From NCBI GenBank assembly GCA_902768995.1, contig CACXNN010000070.1, forward strand, positions 1 through 15,748: a stretch of DNA of 15,748 bases, read 5' to 3'. A program made the translations under genes and the position numbers. The DNA comes from an uncultured Eubacteriales bacterium. GTDB taxonomy: Bacteria > Bacillota > Clostridia > Christensenellales > CAG-138. Below the pieces are notes generated by a model, which saw nothing but the letters and a program-made list of their open reading frames with translations, searched no databases and was not told where the DNA came from. Of this stretch, positions 1 through 7,063 are shown one piece after another (position 1 is the first letter of the stretch; each line of letters begins with the position of its first letter).

Positions 1-333
1 CGCCGTGGCGATCCGGTCCGCCAGCTCCTCCGGCCCGTATTTCTGGCCGTCCAGGCCGTGCCGGGCCATGAGGGCGCGCTGGAGCTCCTCCGGGGGCGTA
101 CAGCCGTCCAGGTTCACCGGGATCACCAGCGCCCGCCCCGCGTTCAGCCGGAAGAAGGCGTCCGCTTCCGGGCTGTCCGCCGCCACGTTCTCGGAGAGGA
201 ACAGCATCAGGGCGTCCCCCTTTCGGGGGTCCGCGGCTCGCACGGCGACGCCCTTCTTCTTCAGGGCGTCCAGGATGGGCTTCACACGGCTTTCGTCCGC
301 CGGGGCATACAGGGGATAGATGGCTCGTTTCAT
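1..333 (-). CDS. TIR-like N-terminal domain of a TIR-TM-LRR family protein (3' part outside window)
   Basis: This is the first 111 codons of a gene that runs off the left end. The start ATG at 331-333 follows an AAAGGAAA ribosome site and lies 29 nt after the stop of the upstream gene (363-3590), so the two are in one operon. The protein begins MKRAIYPLYAPADESRVKPI and is nearly identical over its whole visible length to the first 111 residues of that upstream gene, so the pair arose by tandem duplication. The fold looks like a compact, diverged TIR/Rossmann-like domain: an alternating strand-helix pattern, a short loop at DPRKGDALMLFLSE, and a conserved NAGRALVIPVNLDG strand. The position that could match the catalytic glutamate of TIR NADases is Ala59 here (Glu59 in the paralogue), so enzymatic activity is doubtful. 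By analogy with the paralogue, a membrane helix and LRRs should follow outside the window; that is inference. Confidence 0.8.
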   Translation of the reverse strand, partial: MKRAIYPLYAPADESRVKPILDALKKKGVAVRAADPRKGDALMLFLSENVAADSPEADAFFRLNAGRALVIPVNLDGCTPPEELQRALMARHGLDGQKYGPEELADRIATA

Positions 334-362
334 GGGGTTTCCTTTCTATGGTCGGGCGTTTC

Positions 363-3300
363 TCAATCCAATTTCAGCTCGAACCCGTACCCCGCCCCCA
401 GGGAGGCTTTGGCCTGGGTCATGTTGGAGGACAGCTGGACCTTCCGCAGGTTCTCCAGCGCCAGCAGGCAGCTCACGTCGGTCAGCTGCTGGTTCCAGGA
501 GATCTGCACCTCCTCCAGCTCCGGGTGGGCTTCCACAAAGGCCCGGAACTGCTCGTTGGTGAAGCCGCAGTCATCGGCGTTGAGCCGCTTCACGGGCTTT
601 CCCGCCAGATGATCCGCCCACAGCTTGGCGGGCACGTTGTGGAGCTCCAGCTGGGAGAAGCCGGGGATGCCCTCCAGGAAGGCGTAGGCGTCCGCGGGCA
701 GGCTGTTGCTGTTCATCACGTTCAGGGCAAGCGACACGCCCGGCTCCCAGTCCTGGGTCATGGCATAGGTGAAGTCCACCTGACCCAGGGGCGAGAAGTC
801 CCGGATGTTGGTCCCCGCCACCCGCACCTGGCGCAGGTGCTTGAGCCCCTCGATGCCTTCGAGGGAGGTGACATTGGTGTTGCATATCTGCAGCTCCTCC
901 AGGCCATAGAGGTTCTGCACCCCCTGGATGGAGGCCACGGGGCAGCGCTCGAAGTTGATCTCCCGAAGCCCCTGGAGGGTGAAGGCGGCGGAAACGTCCG
1001 TCAGGTTCGGGCTGAACTCCACTTTCAGCCATTTCAGGTTTTCCAGGGTCTGGATGCCTTCGAGGCTGGTCAAAGGCTGCCACCACAGATTCAGATCCTC
1101 CAGGCCCGTCAGCACGCTGAGCTTGGAGAAGTCCGTGATCCGGGTCCCGGGCCTGTCGATCTTCTTTTGCTCGCCCGTGGCCCGATCCTCGACGAAGGCG
1201 GGCACGTTCTGCTGCCCCCAATCGGCCCAGAAGTTCGTGGTATCGTCGTTCACCAGCTCGTCGCCGATGATGGTGAGCTTCTTCACGTGCTTCAGCAGGG
1301 AGGGGGGCAGGGTCTCCAGCTCGTCCAGGCTCAGCAGCTGCACCTGCACGTCGCTGGGATCCCAGCCGCCGTCGGGATAGACGATCTCGCATTTGGTGAA
1401 CCGCTTGTCCTCCACCAGCCCCTTGGCCTGCTCGCCCACCTGGGGCGGCACCTCCAGCGTATATCCCTTCAGCCGGAACAGGGGGCTGAGATCCGTGATC
1501 TGGTCCATGCCCACGAAGCGGAAGTTGTACCGTCGGTTTTCGTTGATGCCGTTGAGGCAGGTGAGGTCCGGCAGCACGTCCTCTTCCAAATATTCCAAGG
1601 CCAGTGAGGTGAAGGTGATTTTGCTAAGATCGGGCAGGGTGAACACGCCCTTGAGTTCCAGACGGTCGAACCGCTTCCCCTCGACGCCGGACCAGTCCGT
1701 GAGCCTCGGGCAGCCCTCCACCGTCAGGATGCTGTCCGCCTTGCCGAAGCCGGTCAAATTTTCGATGCCGTCGAAGGAGGTGAAGTAGGGGCAGTCCTGT
1801 ATCCAGAGCTTCCCGCTGAATTTCAGCTCCCGGATGCCGGTCAGGTCCCGGTTGAGGCAGTCGCACAGGTCCAGCTCCCCGGTCACGTTGGGCAGGGTGG
1901 AGAGGTCCACCAGACCCCCGTTGTAGATCATCAGCTGGCGGATGGTTTTTCCCTCCAGATAGGGTGCCGCCGCAGCGTAGTTGCCGCAGGTGTTCGCGTG
2001 TACATACCGGAAGGTGTCGATGGCGGCGATACCCGAATAATCGCAAGGGCCGGCGATGCAGAATTCCAGGACCACGTTATTCTTGATCTGCAGCTCCTTC
2101 AAAAAGTCCAGACTGCCGATGTGGTTCGCCCCGAACAGAGCGATGTTCTGGAGCCGGGGAAGCCGACCCAGCACGCTCACGTCCGTCAGGTACTCCAAGG
2201 GACCGTTTCCGGAGAGACGGAACTCGCCGAGGCTGCTGCAGCCCTCCAATGGGGAGATGTCCCTGAGCAGAAGGGCGTTGTTGATGTTGACGATCTTCAG
2301 GTATCGGTGATCCTTCAGTCCCTCCAGGGTCCTTAGCCCTTCCAGATCGTCGATCCGCAGCTCCTCCAGCAGGGGCGCTCCCTCGAGACCGGCGAGGGTG
2401 CGCAGAGAATCCGTCCAATGCAGCTCCAGCTTCTTAAGCTTGCCGGCGTTGGCGAGGCAGCTTAGATCGGTGAGCTGAGGGTAGCCGTCGATGTGCAGCT
2501 CCTGCAGGTTGGGACACTGGAGCAGGAAGGAGAAGTCCACCCCTTCCACGCCGAAGCCGGACCCCAGGCCCAAACTGACCAGCTTGGGCGGATGGAACCC
2601 GGAAAGGTCTGCCCGGGGGGAGCCCACCAGGTCCAGATGGGCGGAGCGCAGATTCTGGCAATCCGTGAGGGGCGAGAAATCGCTGACGCCCGCGCCGTGA
2701 TATTCGATGTTCTGGATGGTGCTGCCCCGAAGCCCTTCCAGATCGGAAAGGTCGCTGTAGCCCACCATCACGTCCCGCAGGTCCGTTAGCCCCGAAAGGT
2801 CCGGCAGGGTGGCGGTCACGTTGCACAGGGAGAGGAACCGCAAATTGGGCAGCAGGGCCAGCCAGCTGAGGTCGTCCAGCGTCACGTGGGGATACTCGTG
2901 CCCGTCCTCCTTGCTGTAGTAGTGGACGCCGTCGTCCATCCAGCCGCCGTAGGCAAAGCCCTCATTGCGGCGCGGGTTCACGTAATTGCCCTTGGTGTTC
3001 TGCTTGTCAAAGGTATAGAAGTGGAACTCGTCCCCCATGAACACCACCTCGGCCACCTGCTCGAGATCCACATCGATGCCGTCCACCCGGGGCGGCTCCG
3101 TAGGGGCCGGCGTGGCCGTGGCGGGGACCTCCGAGGCGGGCGGCGCCGGCGGGGGCGGGGTCTGCCGCTGCCGGAACAGGAGGATGGCGCCTACGGCCAG
3201 GAACGCCGCCGCGCCCAGGAGGGCCAGGATCAGGGGCAGCGGGCGCTTTTCCGGGAGGGCTTTTCGGATCAATTCAGCCAACTCCGCCGGGGCGTACCGC

Positions 3301-3590
3301 TGGGCGAAGATGGCGTGGCGGGCCATGAGGGCGTTCTGCAGCTCCTCCGGGGGCGTGGACCCGTCCAGGTTTACCGGGATCACCAGCTCCCGGCCCGCGT
3401 TCAGTCGGAAGAATTCGTCCACGGCGGGGCTGTCCGCTTTCACGGCCTCAGAGAGGAACAGCACCAGGGCGTCCCCCTTCCGGGGGTCCGCGGTGCGCAC
3501 GGTGACGCCCTTTGCCTCGAGGGCGTCCAGGATGGGCTTCACCCGGCTTTCGTCAGCGGGAGCGTAGAGGGGATAGACGGCTCGCTTCAT
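363..3590 (-). CDS. Large membrane protein: TIR-like domain, one TM helix, Pro-rich linker, long LRR ectodomain (1075 aa)
   Basis: Residues 1-112 form a diverged TIR-like domain without the canonical FISYS start. Residues 118-139 are a hydrophobic helix, preceded by RKALPEKR, which favours a cytoplasmic N-terminus. Residues 143-170 are a Pro/Ala/Thr-rich linker. From about residue 230 to 1060 there are some thirty irregular leucine-rich repeats of the L..L..L.L..N..L.DLSPL type, reminiscent of internalin-like bacterial LRRs. The ectodomain appears to be two LRR arms: each begins with a cap containing a VxxVxxxGDE or VKKLTIIGDE strand and an insert rich in Asn, Asp and Tyr. There is no sortase motif and no cleavable signal peptide. 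The ATG follows AAAGGAAA; the gene starts 37 nt after the upstream TIR gene. A likely role is sensing or binding an extracellular ligand or cell-wall component, with signalling to the cytoplasmic TIR-like domains; this is inferred from architecture only. Confidence 0.9.
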   Translation of the reverse strand: MKRAVYPLYAPADESRVKPILDALEAKGVTVRTADPRKGDALVLFLSEAVKADSPAVDEFFRLNAGRELVIPVNLDGSTPPEELQNALMARHAIFAQRYAPAELAELIRKALPEKRPLPLILALLGAAAFLAVGAILLFRQRQTPPPPAPPASEVPATATPAPTEPPRVDGIDVDLEQVAEVVFMGDEFHFYTFDKQNTKGNYVNPRRNEGFAYGGWMDDGVHYYSKEDGHEYPHVTLDDLSWLALLPNLRFLSLCNVTATLPDLSGLTDLRDVMVGYSDLSDLEGLRGSTIQNIEYHGAGVSDFSPLTDCQNLRSAHLDLVGSPRADLSGFHPPKLVSLGLGSGFGVEGVDFSFLLQCPNLQELHIDGYPQLTDLSCLANAGKLKKLELHWTDSLRTLAGLEGAPLLEELRIDDLEGLRTLEGLKDHRYLKIVNINNALLLRDISPLEGCSSLGEFRLSGNGPLEYLTDVSVLGRLPRLQNIALFGANHIGSLDFLKELQIKNNVVLEFCIAGPCDYSGIAAIDTFRYVHANTCGNYAAAAPYLEGKTIRQLMIYNGGLVDLSTLPNVTGELDLCDCLNRDLTGIRELKFSGKLWIQDCPYFTSFDGIENLTGFGKADSILTVEGCPRLTDWSGVEGKRFDRLELKGVFTLPDLSKITFTSLALEYLEEDVLPDLTCLNGINENRRYNFRFVGMDQITDLSPLFRLKGYTLEVPPQVGEQAKGLVEDKRFTKCEIVYPDGGWDPSDVQVQLLSLDELETLPPSLLKHVKKLTIIGDELVNDDTTNFWADWGQQNVPAFVEDRATGEQKKIDRPGTRITDFSKLSVLTGLEDLNLWWQPLTSLEGIQTLENLKWLKVEFSPNLTDVSAAFTLQGLREINFERCPVASIQGVQNLYGLEELQICNTNVTSLEGIEGLKHLRQVRVAGTNIRDFSPLGQVDFTYAMTQDWEPGVSLALNVMNSNSLPADAYAFLEGIPGFSQLELHNVPAKLWADHLAGKPVKRLNADDCGFTNEQFRAFVEAHPELEEVQISWNQQLTDVSCLLALENLRKVQLSSNMTQAKASLGAGYGFELKLD

Positions 3591-3627
3591 GGCTTTTTCC
3601 TTTCAATATATGACAATACGGTGTTTC

Positions 3628-4830
3628 TCAGGGCACCAGCAATACGGTAAAGTTGCCGTTTTCCGGCCAAACGAGGGGCAGCATGTCCGCGCTGACGGTG
3701 ACGGTCTTCAGGGACGGCAGCTCCGCCAGGGGAGAGAGGTCCCGGACGCCGCTGTGTTCGAGGTGCAGCGTCTCCAGCCGGGGCAGGTCCGTGAGCCCCG
3801 AAAGGCTGTTCAGCGACTTGTCCCCGGACAGATACAGCTCCTGCAGCATCACGAGGCCGCTCAGCTCCCCGACGTTGGACAGGGGCTGATACACCAGGGC
3901 CAGCTTCTCCAGATAGGCCATCTTCCCGATGACGGACAGATCCTGCACCTTGCCCTCCAGGGGCTTGGTGCCGTTCACCTGGCATTCCCCCTGATGGGTG
4001 AAGGCCGTGTGTTCGAGATCCGGCGCATACATGTTGCCCACGATGGCCAGCTCCGTCACCGCCGCCAGCTCGTTCAGCTTGATCTTGTCGGAGGACCCCA
4101 TGGACCCCAGGATGATCCGGACGGCCTTCTCCTGATCCGTGTCAGGGAAGTCCACCTCGTCCATGCCCGGGGGGAAGGAGGGCGTGGGGGGCGGGGTGCC
4201 CGTGGCGTCCGGGGTGGCCGTAGGCGTGGGCGCGGGGGTGACCGTGGCGGTGGGGGAGGGGGTCGGCGTCGATCCGCCGGAGATGAGCTGATCCCACCAC
4301 CCGGCGTAGACCCCGTAGGCCCCGGCGAGAGCCGCACCGAACAGGATCACGGACAGCAACAGCCCGAACAGGCCCGGCGGGATCGTCTCCCACCACCGGC
4401 GGTAAAAGGAGCCCTTGAGCTTCCTGTGCCGGGTGACCTGGTCCGCCCGGGCCTTGGCGTCCGCCGGGGTGGGGAGGGGGAGGCAGCTTTGCATGAGCTC
4501 CGCCCACCGGCCCTCCGGCTGGGCGTCGTCCAGGGTGAAGTACAGCACCGGCTTTTTCAGGGCCACGGCGGTCTCGATCTCGGAGAGACAGTTGTTGGAG
4601 GCGAGGGCCGTTTTGGACAGGAAGAACAGGACCATGGCCGAGCTGCGCATGTGGGTCTCGATGTTCTTGGGCCAGTCGTTGCCCGCGGGGATGCCCTCGT
4701 CGTACCAGAGCCGGACCTTCCGTTGGTGGAGCAGGGCGATGGTATCCAGGACCTCCTGGGAGTTCCGGTGGGAATAGCTGATGAACAGATAGGGCCGCTT
4801 GCCCTCGTAGGGGGTGAAGAAGGCGCTCAT
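3628..4830 (-). CDS. TIR domain protein with TM helix and short extracellular LRR (400 aa)
   Basis: Residues 11-100 are a canonical bacterial TIR domain (TIR_2 type): strand A PYLFISYSHRN at 13-23, BB-loop region VRLWYDEGIPAGNDWP at 39-54, and SNNCLSEIETA at 78-88, where Glu84 sits where TIR NADases carry their catalytic glutamate. A basic stretch (RHRKLKGSFYRR, 134-145) precedes one membrane helix at about 153-176, giving an N-in topology. A Thr/Pro repeat linker (187-215) leads to a cap (VDFPDTDQEKAVRIILG and VTELAIVGN) and about four or five LRRs ending at residue 400. The ATG overlaps the upstream stop as ATGA (4827-4830), which implies translational coupling, and a GGGGAGGTG ribosome site precedes it. 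This is the only member of the operon with an intact-looking TIR active site, so it is the most likely catalytic (NAD-cleaving) or signalling component. Ligand and output are unknown. Confidence 0.92.
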   Translation of the reverse strand: MSAFFTPYEGKRPYLFISYSHRNSQEVLDTIALLHQRKVRLWYDEGIPAGNDWPKNIETHMRSSAMVLFFLSKTALASNNCLSEIETAVALKKPVLYFTLDDAQPEGRWAELMQSCLPLPTPADAKARADQVTRHRKLKGSFYRRWWETIPPGLFGLLLSVILFGAALAGAYGVYAGWWDQLISGGSTPTPSPTATVTPAPTPTATPDATGTPPPTPSFPPGMDEVDFPDTDQEKAVRIILGSMGSSDKIKLNELAAVTELAIVGNMYAPDLEHTAFTHQGECQVNGTKPLEGKVQDLSVIGKMAYLEKLALVYQPLSNVGELSGLVMLQELYLSGDKSLNSLSGLTDLPRLETLHLEHSGVRDLSPLAELPSLKTVTVSADMLPLVWPENGNFTVLLVP

Positions 4831-5675
4831 TGTCCGTCACCTCCCCGCACGATCAGGGTGTAGCCATCGTAGAGCTCCGGCTGCTCCGGGGCCCCCTGGG
4901 CCGCCGCCTCCGACAGGATCAGGGTGGCGAGGTGGGGCAGGAGGGCAAGCTCCTCTGGGTATTCGGGCAGCTGGGATAGATACAGGCTCTCCAGCTCCGC
5001 CACCGCTTCCTCGGTGATAGGGCCCCCGCCGACGGCCGAGCGGACCGCTGCCCGCAAGGTTTCGTCCTGGAAGGCCACCGTGTCCTCCGGCAGGGCCGTC
5101 TCCTCCTGGGCCGGCGAGGCGGGGGGATTCAGATACCGATATACCCCGGCGCCCCCGGCCAGCAGCAGGGCCAGCACCACCAGCAGGACGCTGATCCGCC
5201 GGAGCCGCAGCCGGTCGAAGACGGGCAGCGGGTCCCCCAGATAGAGTTGAGAAAAGTCGGGACTGTGGAAGATAGCGTTGACCAGCTCCGAGGCGTTGGT
5301 CCCCGGGGTGACGGAGGAGAACTTGCCCGTGAGCCCCAGGGAAAGGCCGCTGTCCCCGCCGTCTGTGTTCAGCACCAGGATGGGCTGTTTCTCCTTCTGA
5401 CAGACCAGCAGCTGGTTCTTCAGCTCCGTGTCCCGCCGGGCGTTGTCCGTCAGGAACAGCACCGTGAGCCCGGCTCCCAGCATGCGCCGGTTGCGCGCGC
5501 TCTCGCTGGTCCTGTCCCGGGAATAGCCCACCCAGTACCAGGTCCGGCAGCCCCTGAGCAGCAGCCGCCGCAGCAGGGGGCGGACCTTCCGCTCGTCCCG
5601 GTCGGAGAAGCACAGGTGGATGTAGGGCTCCGCGCCCATATAGGGGGGATAGTAGGTTTCGGTTTTGCTGGCCAT
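4827..5675 (-). CDS. First gene of the TIR/LRR operon: TIR-like domain, TM helix, LRR cap (282 aa)
   Basis: The start ATG at 5673-5675 is preceded by GGAAGGGG at good spacing and lies about 50 nt downstream of the predicted transcription start. A longer reading with ATG at 5729 would begin at about the transcription start and has no ribosome site. Residues 15-105 look like a diverged TIR domain (AEPYIHLCFSDRDERKV, RTWYWVG, LTVLFLTDNARRDTE, QPILVLN). Aligned on the final strand, the catalytic glutamate position seems to be Gln88. A basic stretch FDRLRLRR precedes a membrane helix at about 163-183, again N-in. The outside part has an internalin-like cap (VAFQDETLRAAVRSAVG, ITEEAVAELESLYL) and only one or two LRR-like units before the protein ends at RGGDGQ. 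It looks like a short accessory or co-receptor of the two larger LRR proteins. The stop overlaps the next start by four bases. Confidence 0.88.
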   Translation of the reverse strand: MASKTETYYPPYMGAEPYIHLCFSDRDERKVRPLLRRLLLRGCRTWYWVGYSRDRTSESARNRRMLGAGLTVLFLTDNARRDTELKNQLLVCQKEKQPILVLNTDGGDSGLSLGLTGKFSSVTPGTNASELVNAIFHSPDFSQLYLGDPLPVFDRLRLRRISVLLVVLALLLAGGAGVYRYLNPPASPAQEETALPEDTVAFQDETLRAAVRSAVGGGPITEEAVAELESLYLSQLPEYPEELALLPHLATLILSEAAAQGAPEQPELYDGYTLIVRGGDGQ

Positions 5676-5712
5676 AGCCTGCCCCTTCCTTGCCTTGAGG
5701 CATACTTCCCTC

Positions 5713-5743
5713 AAGATATACTTCAACATATACAGTATATCTT
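5713..5743. promoter_or_regulatory. 9-bp inverted repeat overlapping the -10 box and start site of the TIR/LRR operon
   Basis: AAGATATAC (5713-5721) and GTATATCTT (5735-5743) are perfect inverted arms with a 13-bp spacer. They bracket the transcription start and cover the -10 box, where a repressor would bind. No regulator gene lies next to the operon within the window. A leader hairpin is an alternative only for the part downstream of the start. Confidence 0.5.
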
Positions 5744-5762
5744 TTTTCTCCCGCCGTGGCAA
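5734..5762 (-). promoter_or_regulatory. Sigma-A promoter of the TIR/LRR operon
   Basis: Reading the minus strand, TTGCCA (5757-5762) and TATACT (5734-5739) are separated by exactly 17 bp, five of six matches to each consensus box. Transcription would start near 5727, leaving a leader of about 50 nt before the ATG at 5675. Confidence 0.75.
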
Positions 5763-5854
5763 GCAAAAAACGACGTCCTTCGCCGCCCTCGGGGCTCTTC
5801 CCGGGGCCCCGCTTCCCCCCTCTGAAAATAATCTCACTTTTTTTGAAAAACCTC

Positions 5855-5883
5855 TTGCAATTTCATCCGGACTTGGCTATAAT
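5855..5883 (+). promoter_or_regulatory. Sigma-A promoter of the tRNA-Asn gene
   Basis: TTGCAA (5855-5860) and a perfect TATAAT (5878-5883) are spaced by 17 bp. Transcription would start near 5890, a few bases before the tRNA 5' end at 5897. Confidence 0.8.
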
Positions 5884-5896
5884 ACCTCTCGAACGT

Positions 5897-5966
<70 letters not shown>

Positions 5967-5967
<1 letters not shown>

Positions 5968-6138
5968 TTTTTGATTCTCTTTTCATAGGCTCAGCCCTAC
6001 AACCCGAAGGGTAACAGCCGACGGCTGTTATCTGGTGCGAAGCCGAGCGCTGCCTGTGGCAGAAGCAGCGAGGCGGAGCACGGGCAAAACAAGGAGAAAA
6101 GCGCCCAGCGCGGTTTTCGACTATGTTTTGCCCCCGTC
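5967..6138. repeat. Hairpin-rich 172-bp insert with inverted tRNA-Asn piece
   Basis: No gene is visible here. The insert contains three strong fold-back structures: a 9-bp palindrome TAACAGCCG-A-CGGCTGTTA (6012-6030), an imperfect stem GCC..CGCTGC/GCAGCG..GGC (about 6042-6075), and a long hairpin with arms GGGCAAAAC (6082-6090) and GTTTTGCCC (6125-6133) enclosing GAAAAGCGC/GCGC..TTTTC. In addition, 5996-6020 read on the minus strand matches the tRNA anticodon-to-T-arm region 5925-5949 at 21 of 25 positions. It could be a small palindromic mobile repeat, or the scar of an element that has left. Confidence 0.6.
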
Positions 6139-6172
6139 AGGGTTGTAGATTCGAGCCCTACCTGGGGAGCCA
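6139..6172 (+). pseudogene. Detached tRNA-Asn 3' fragment with CCA end
   Basis: The segment repeats the variable loop, T-arm and acceptor 3' strand of tRNA-Asn and continues with A, the G discriminator and an encoded CCA, followed at once by a terminator. It looks like the original 3' end of the tRNA gene. One T-stem base is mutated (A6149, giving an A-C mismatch). The 5' two thirds are missing here. Confidence 0.7.
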
Positions 6173-6175
6173 CCG

Positions 6176-6204
6176 AAAAAAGTCCGATCTCATCGGACTT
6201 TTTT
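6176..6204 (+). terminator. Rho-independent terminator of the tRNA-Asn unit
   Basis: AAAAAAGTCCGAT (6176-6188), loop CTC and ATCGGACTTTTTT (6192-6204) form a perfect 13-bp stem ending in a T-run. It directly follows the tRNA 3' fragment, supporting that fragment as the original gene end. Confidence 0.85.
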
Positions 6205-6622
6205 CATTTCCCTTAAACGCGCATTTTTGCGCATTTTGCCCGATTTTTGGGGCTGTACATCATTTTGTACATCATACATCGATTTATACAATGGATTTTT
6301 TCTATACATTTTCCGAATTATCATACATTGGGTGCATAAGAAATACGTCGATATTTCTGTGTTTTTTTGAAATGATATCATAATATTCGTCATGCCGTTT
6401 GATGCGACTTTTACGCCCGCAGCGTCACGGTTTCGCAGGCATTTTTCAGATTATGCATTGATTTGAAGGCAAAATGAACGGCAAACCGTTCATTTTCAGG
6501 AGGAAACGGAGCCGAAAACTGCCGTCATTTTCACTATTATTACACTGTTTTCCATATAAAACCTACCGAAAAAGAAATGTTTATCGGAAGTTTTGCATCT
6601 TTTTATTCCGACAAACCGGAAT
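6205..6622. other. AT-rich intergenic stretch without a convincing gene
   Basis: Short open frames exist on both strands but lack ribosome sites and family-like sequence. The stretch has a direct repeat TGTACATCAT at 6254-6263 and 6266-6275 (2-bp spacer), further ATACAT words up to about 6330, a hairpin at 6471-6496, and a small hairpin ATTCCG/CGGAAT (6605-6622) just past the stop codon of the downstream minus-strand gene. Base composition differs sharply from both flanks, suggesting acquired DNA. Confidence 0.5.
6471..6496. terminator. Possible terminator hairpin downstream of the small membrane protein gene
   Basis: AAAATGAACGG (6471-6481), loop CAAA and CCGTTCATTTT (6486-6496) form a perfect 11-bp stem with four T residues at either end. 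It lies about 125 nt past the stop codon of the minus-strand gene. The T-run is short, so terminator function is uncertain. Confidence 0.45.
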
Positions 6623-7051
6623 TTATCTGTTTCCTTTTATTACCTTTATTATGAAGTAGACGCTTACAAACATCATCATTACTGCAAGTAAATCTGATGC
6701 CACTAATTGTCCAATAGCCGCCGCTGGTATAGGATCAAGCGGCCAAGGTTCTATAAAAGTTGCAAGACAGGCACGAAACATCCAAACTACTGTAAGAAAA
6801 AAATAAAAGTATATTACCTCTTTATTTAAGCCCAATGCCCGCTTGCCCAACATAATCAGCATGATGCTTAAACCAAACAACAACAGGGAAAAGCAATAAT
6901 TCGTATAATCTATTCCGACTATGAGGTTTTCATATTGCATCGGCAGATAATCATACCACCGAAACATCCATGGTACAAAAAAGTGCCACAACCCTACCAA
7001 TGAACTTGTTACAACCGTAATGTAGTATAGAACGCAAATACCTTTTTTCAT
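6623..7051 (-). CDS. Small hydrophobic membrane protein, four predicted helices, function unknown (142 aa)
   Basis: The chosen ATG (7049-7051) is preceded by AAAGGTGG; an upstream in-frame GTG at 7060 overlaps that site and is less likely. Four hydrophobic segments are visible at roughly residues 4-26, 44-67, 78-96 and 113-137, and the C-terminus ends in the basic KVIKGNR. Few charged residues are present and no catalytic motif is recognisable. Codon and base use is AT-rich, unlike the GC-rich genes on both sides, which points to horizontal acquisition. It has its own promoter and a perfect palindrome just upstream and no operon partner. It could be a small transporter subunit, an immunity-type or a stress membrane protein; the family was not recognised. 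Confidence 0.75.
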   Translation of the reverse strand: MKKGICVLYYITVVTSSLVGLWHFFVPWMFRWYDYLPMQYENLIVGIDYTNYCFSLLLFGLSIMLIMLGKRALGLNKEVIYFYFFLTVVWMFRACLATFIEPWPLDPIPAAAIGQLVASDLLAVMMMFVSVYFIIKVIKGNR

Positions 7052-7063
7052 ATGAGCCACCTT

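Noticed and set aside
348..1607. Long plus-strand open frame of 419 codons opposite the large LRR gene
   Set aside because: It is antisense to a repetitive GC-rich LRR gene, which keeps other frames open; its product is rich in Gln, Leu, His and Val with no family-like motif and no ribosome site.
3090..3180. Pro-rich stretch in the large TIR-LRR protein as a cell-wall anchor or sortase signal
   Set aside because: It lies just after the membrane helix and before the LRRs, and no LPXTG-like motif with a C-terminal hydrophobic tail is present, so it is a linker.
3589..4863. Plus-strand open frame of 424 codons opposite the 400-aa TIR gene
   Set aside because: Low-complexity Arg/Gly-rich product, antisense to a well-supported gene; a shadow frame.
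5727..5837. Longer N-terminus for the first TIR-like gene (starts at 5837 or 5729)
   Set aside because: The 5837 and 5729 starts lie upstream of or at the predicted transcription start and lack ribosome sites; the 5675 start has one.
6123..6393. Short open frames on both strands after the tRNA fragment
   Set aside because: Plus-strand frame runs through the tRNA fragment and terminator; the minus-strand frame has no ribosome site. Neither resembles a protein family, including integrases.
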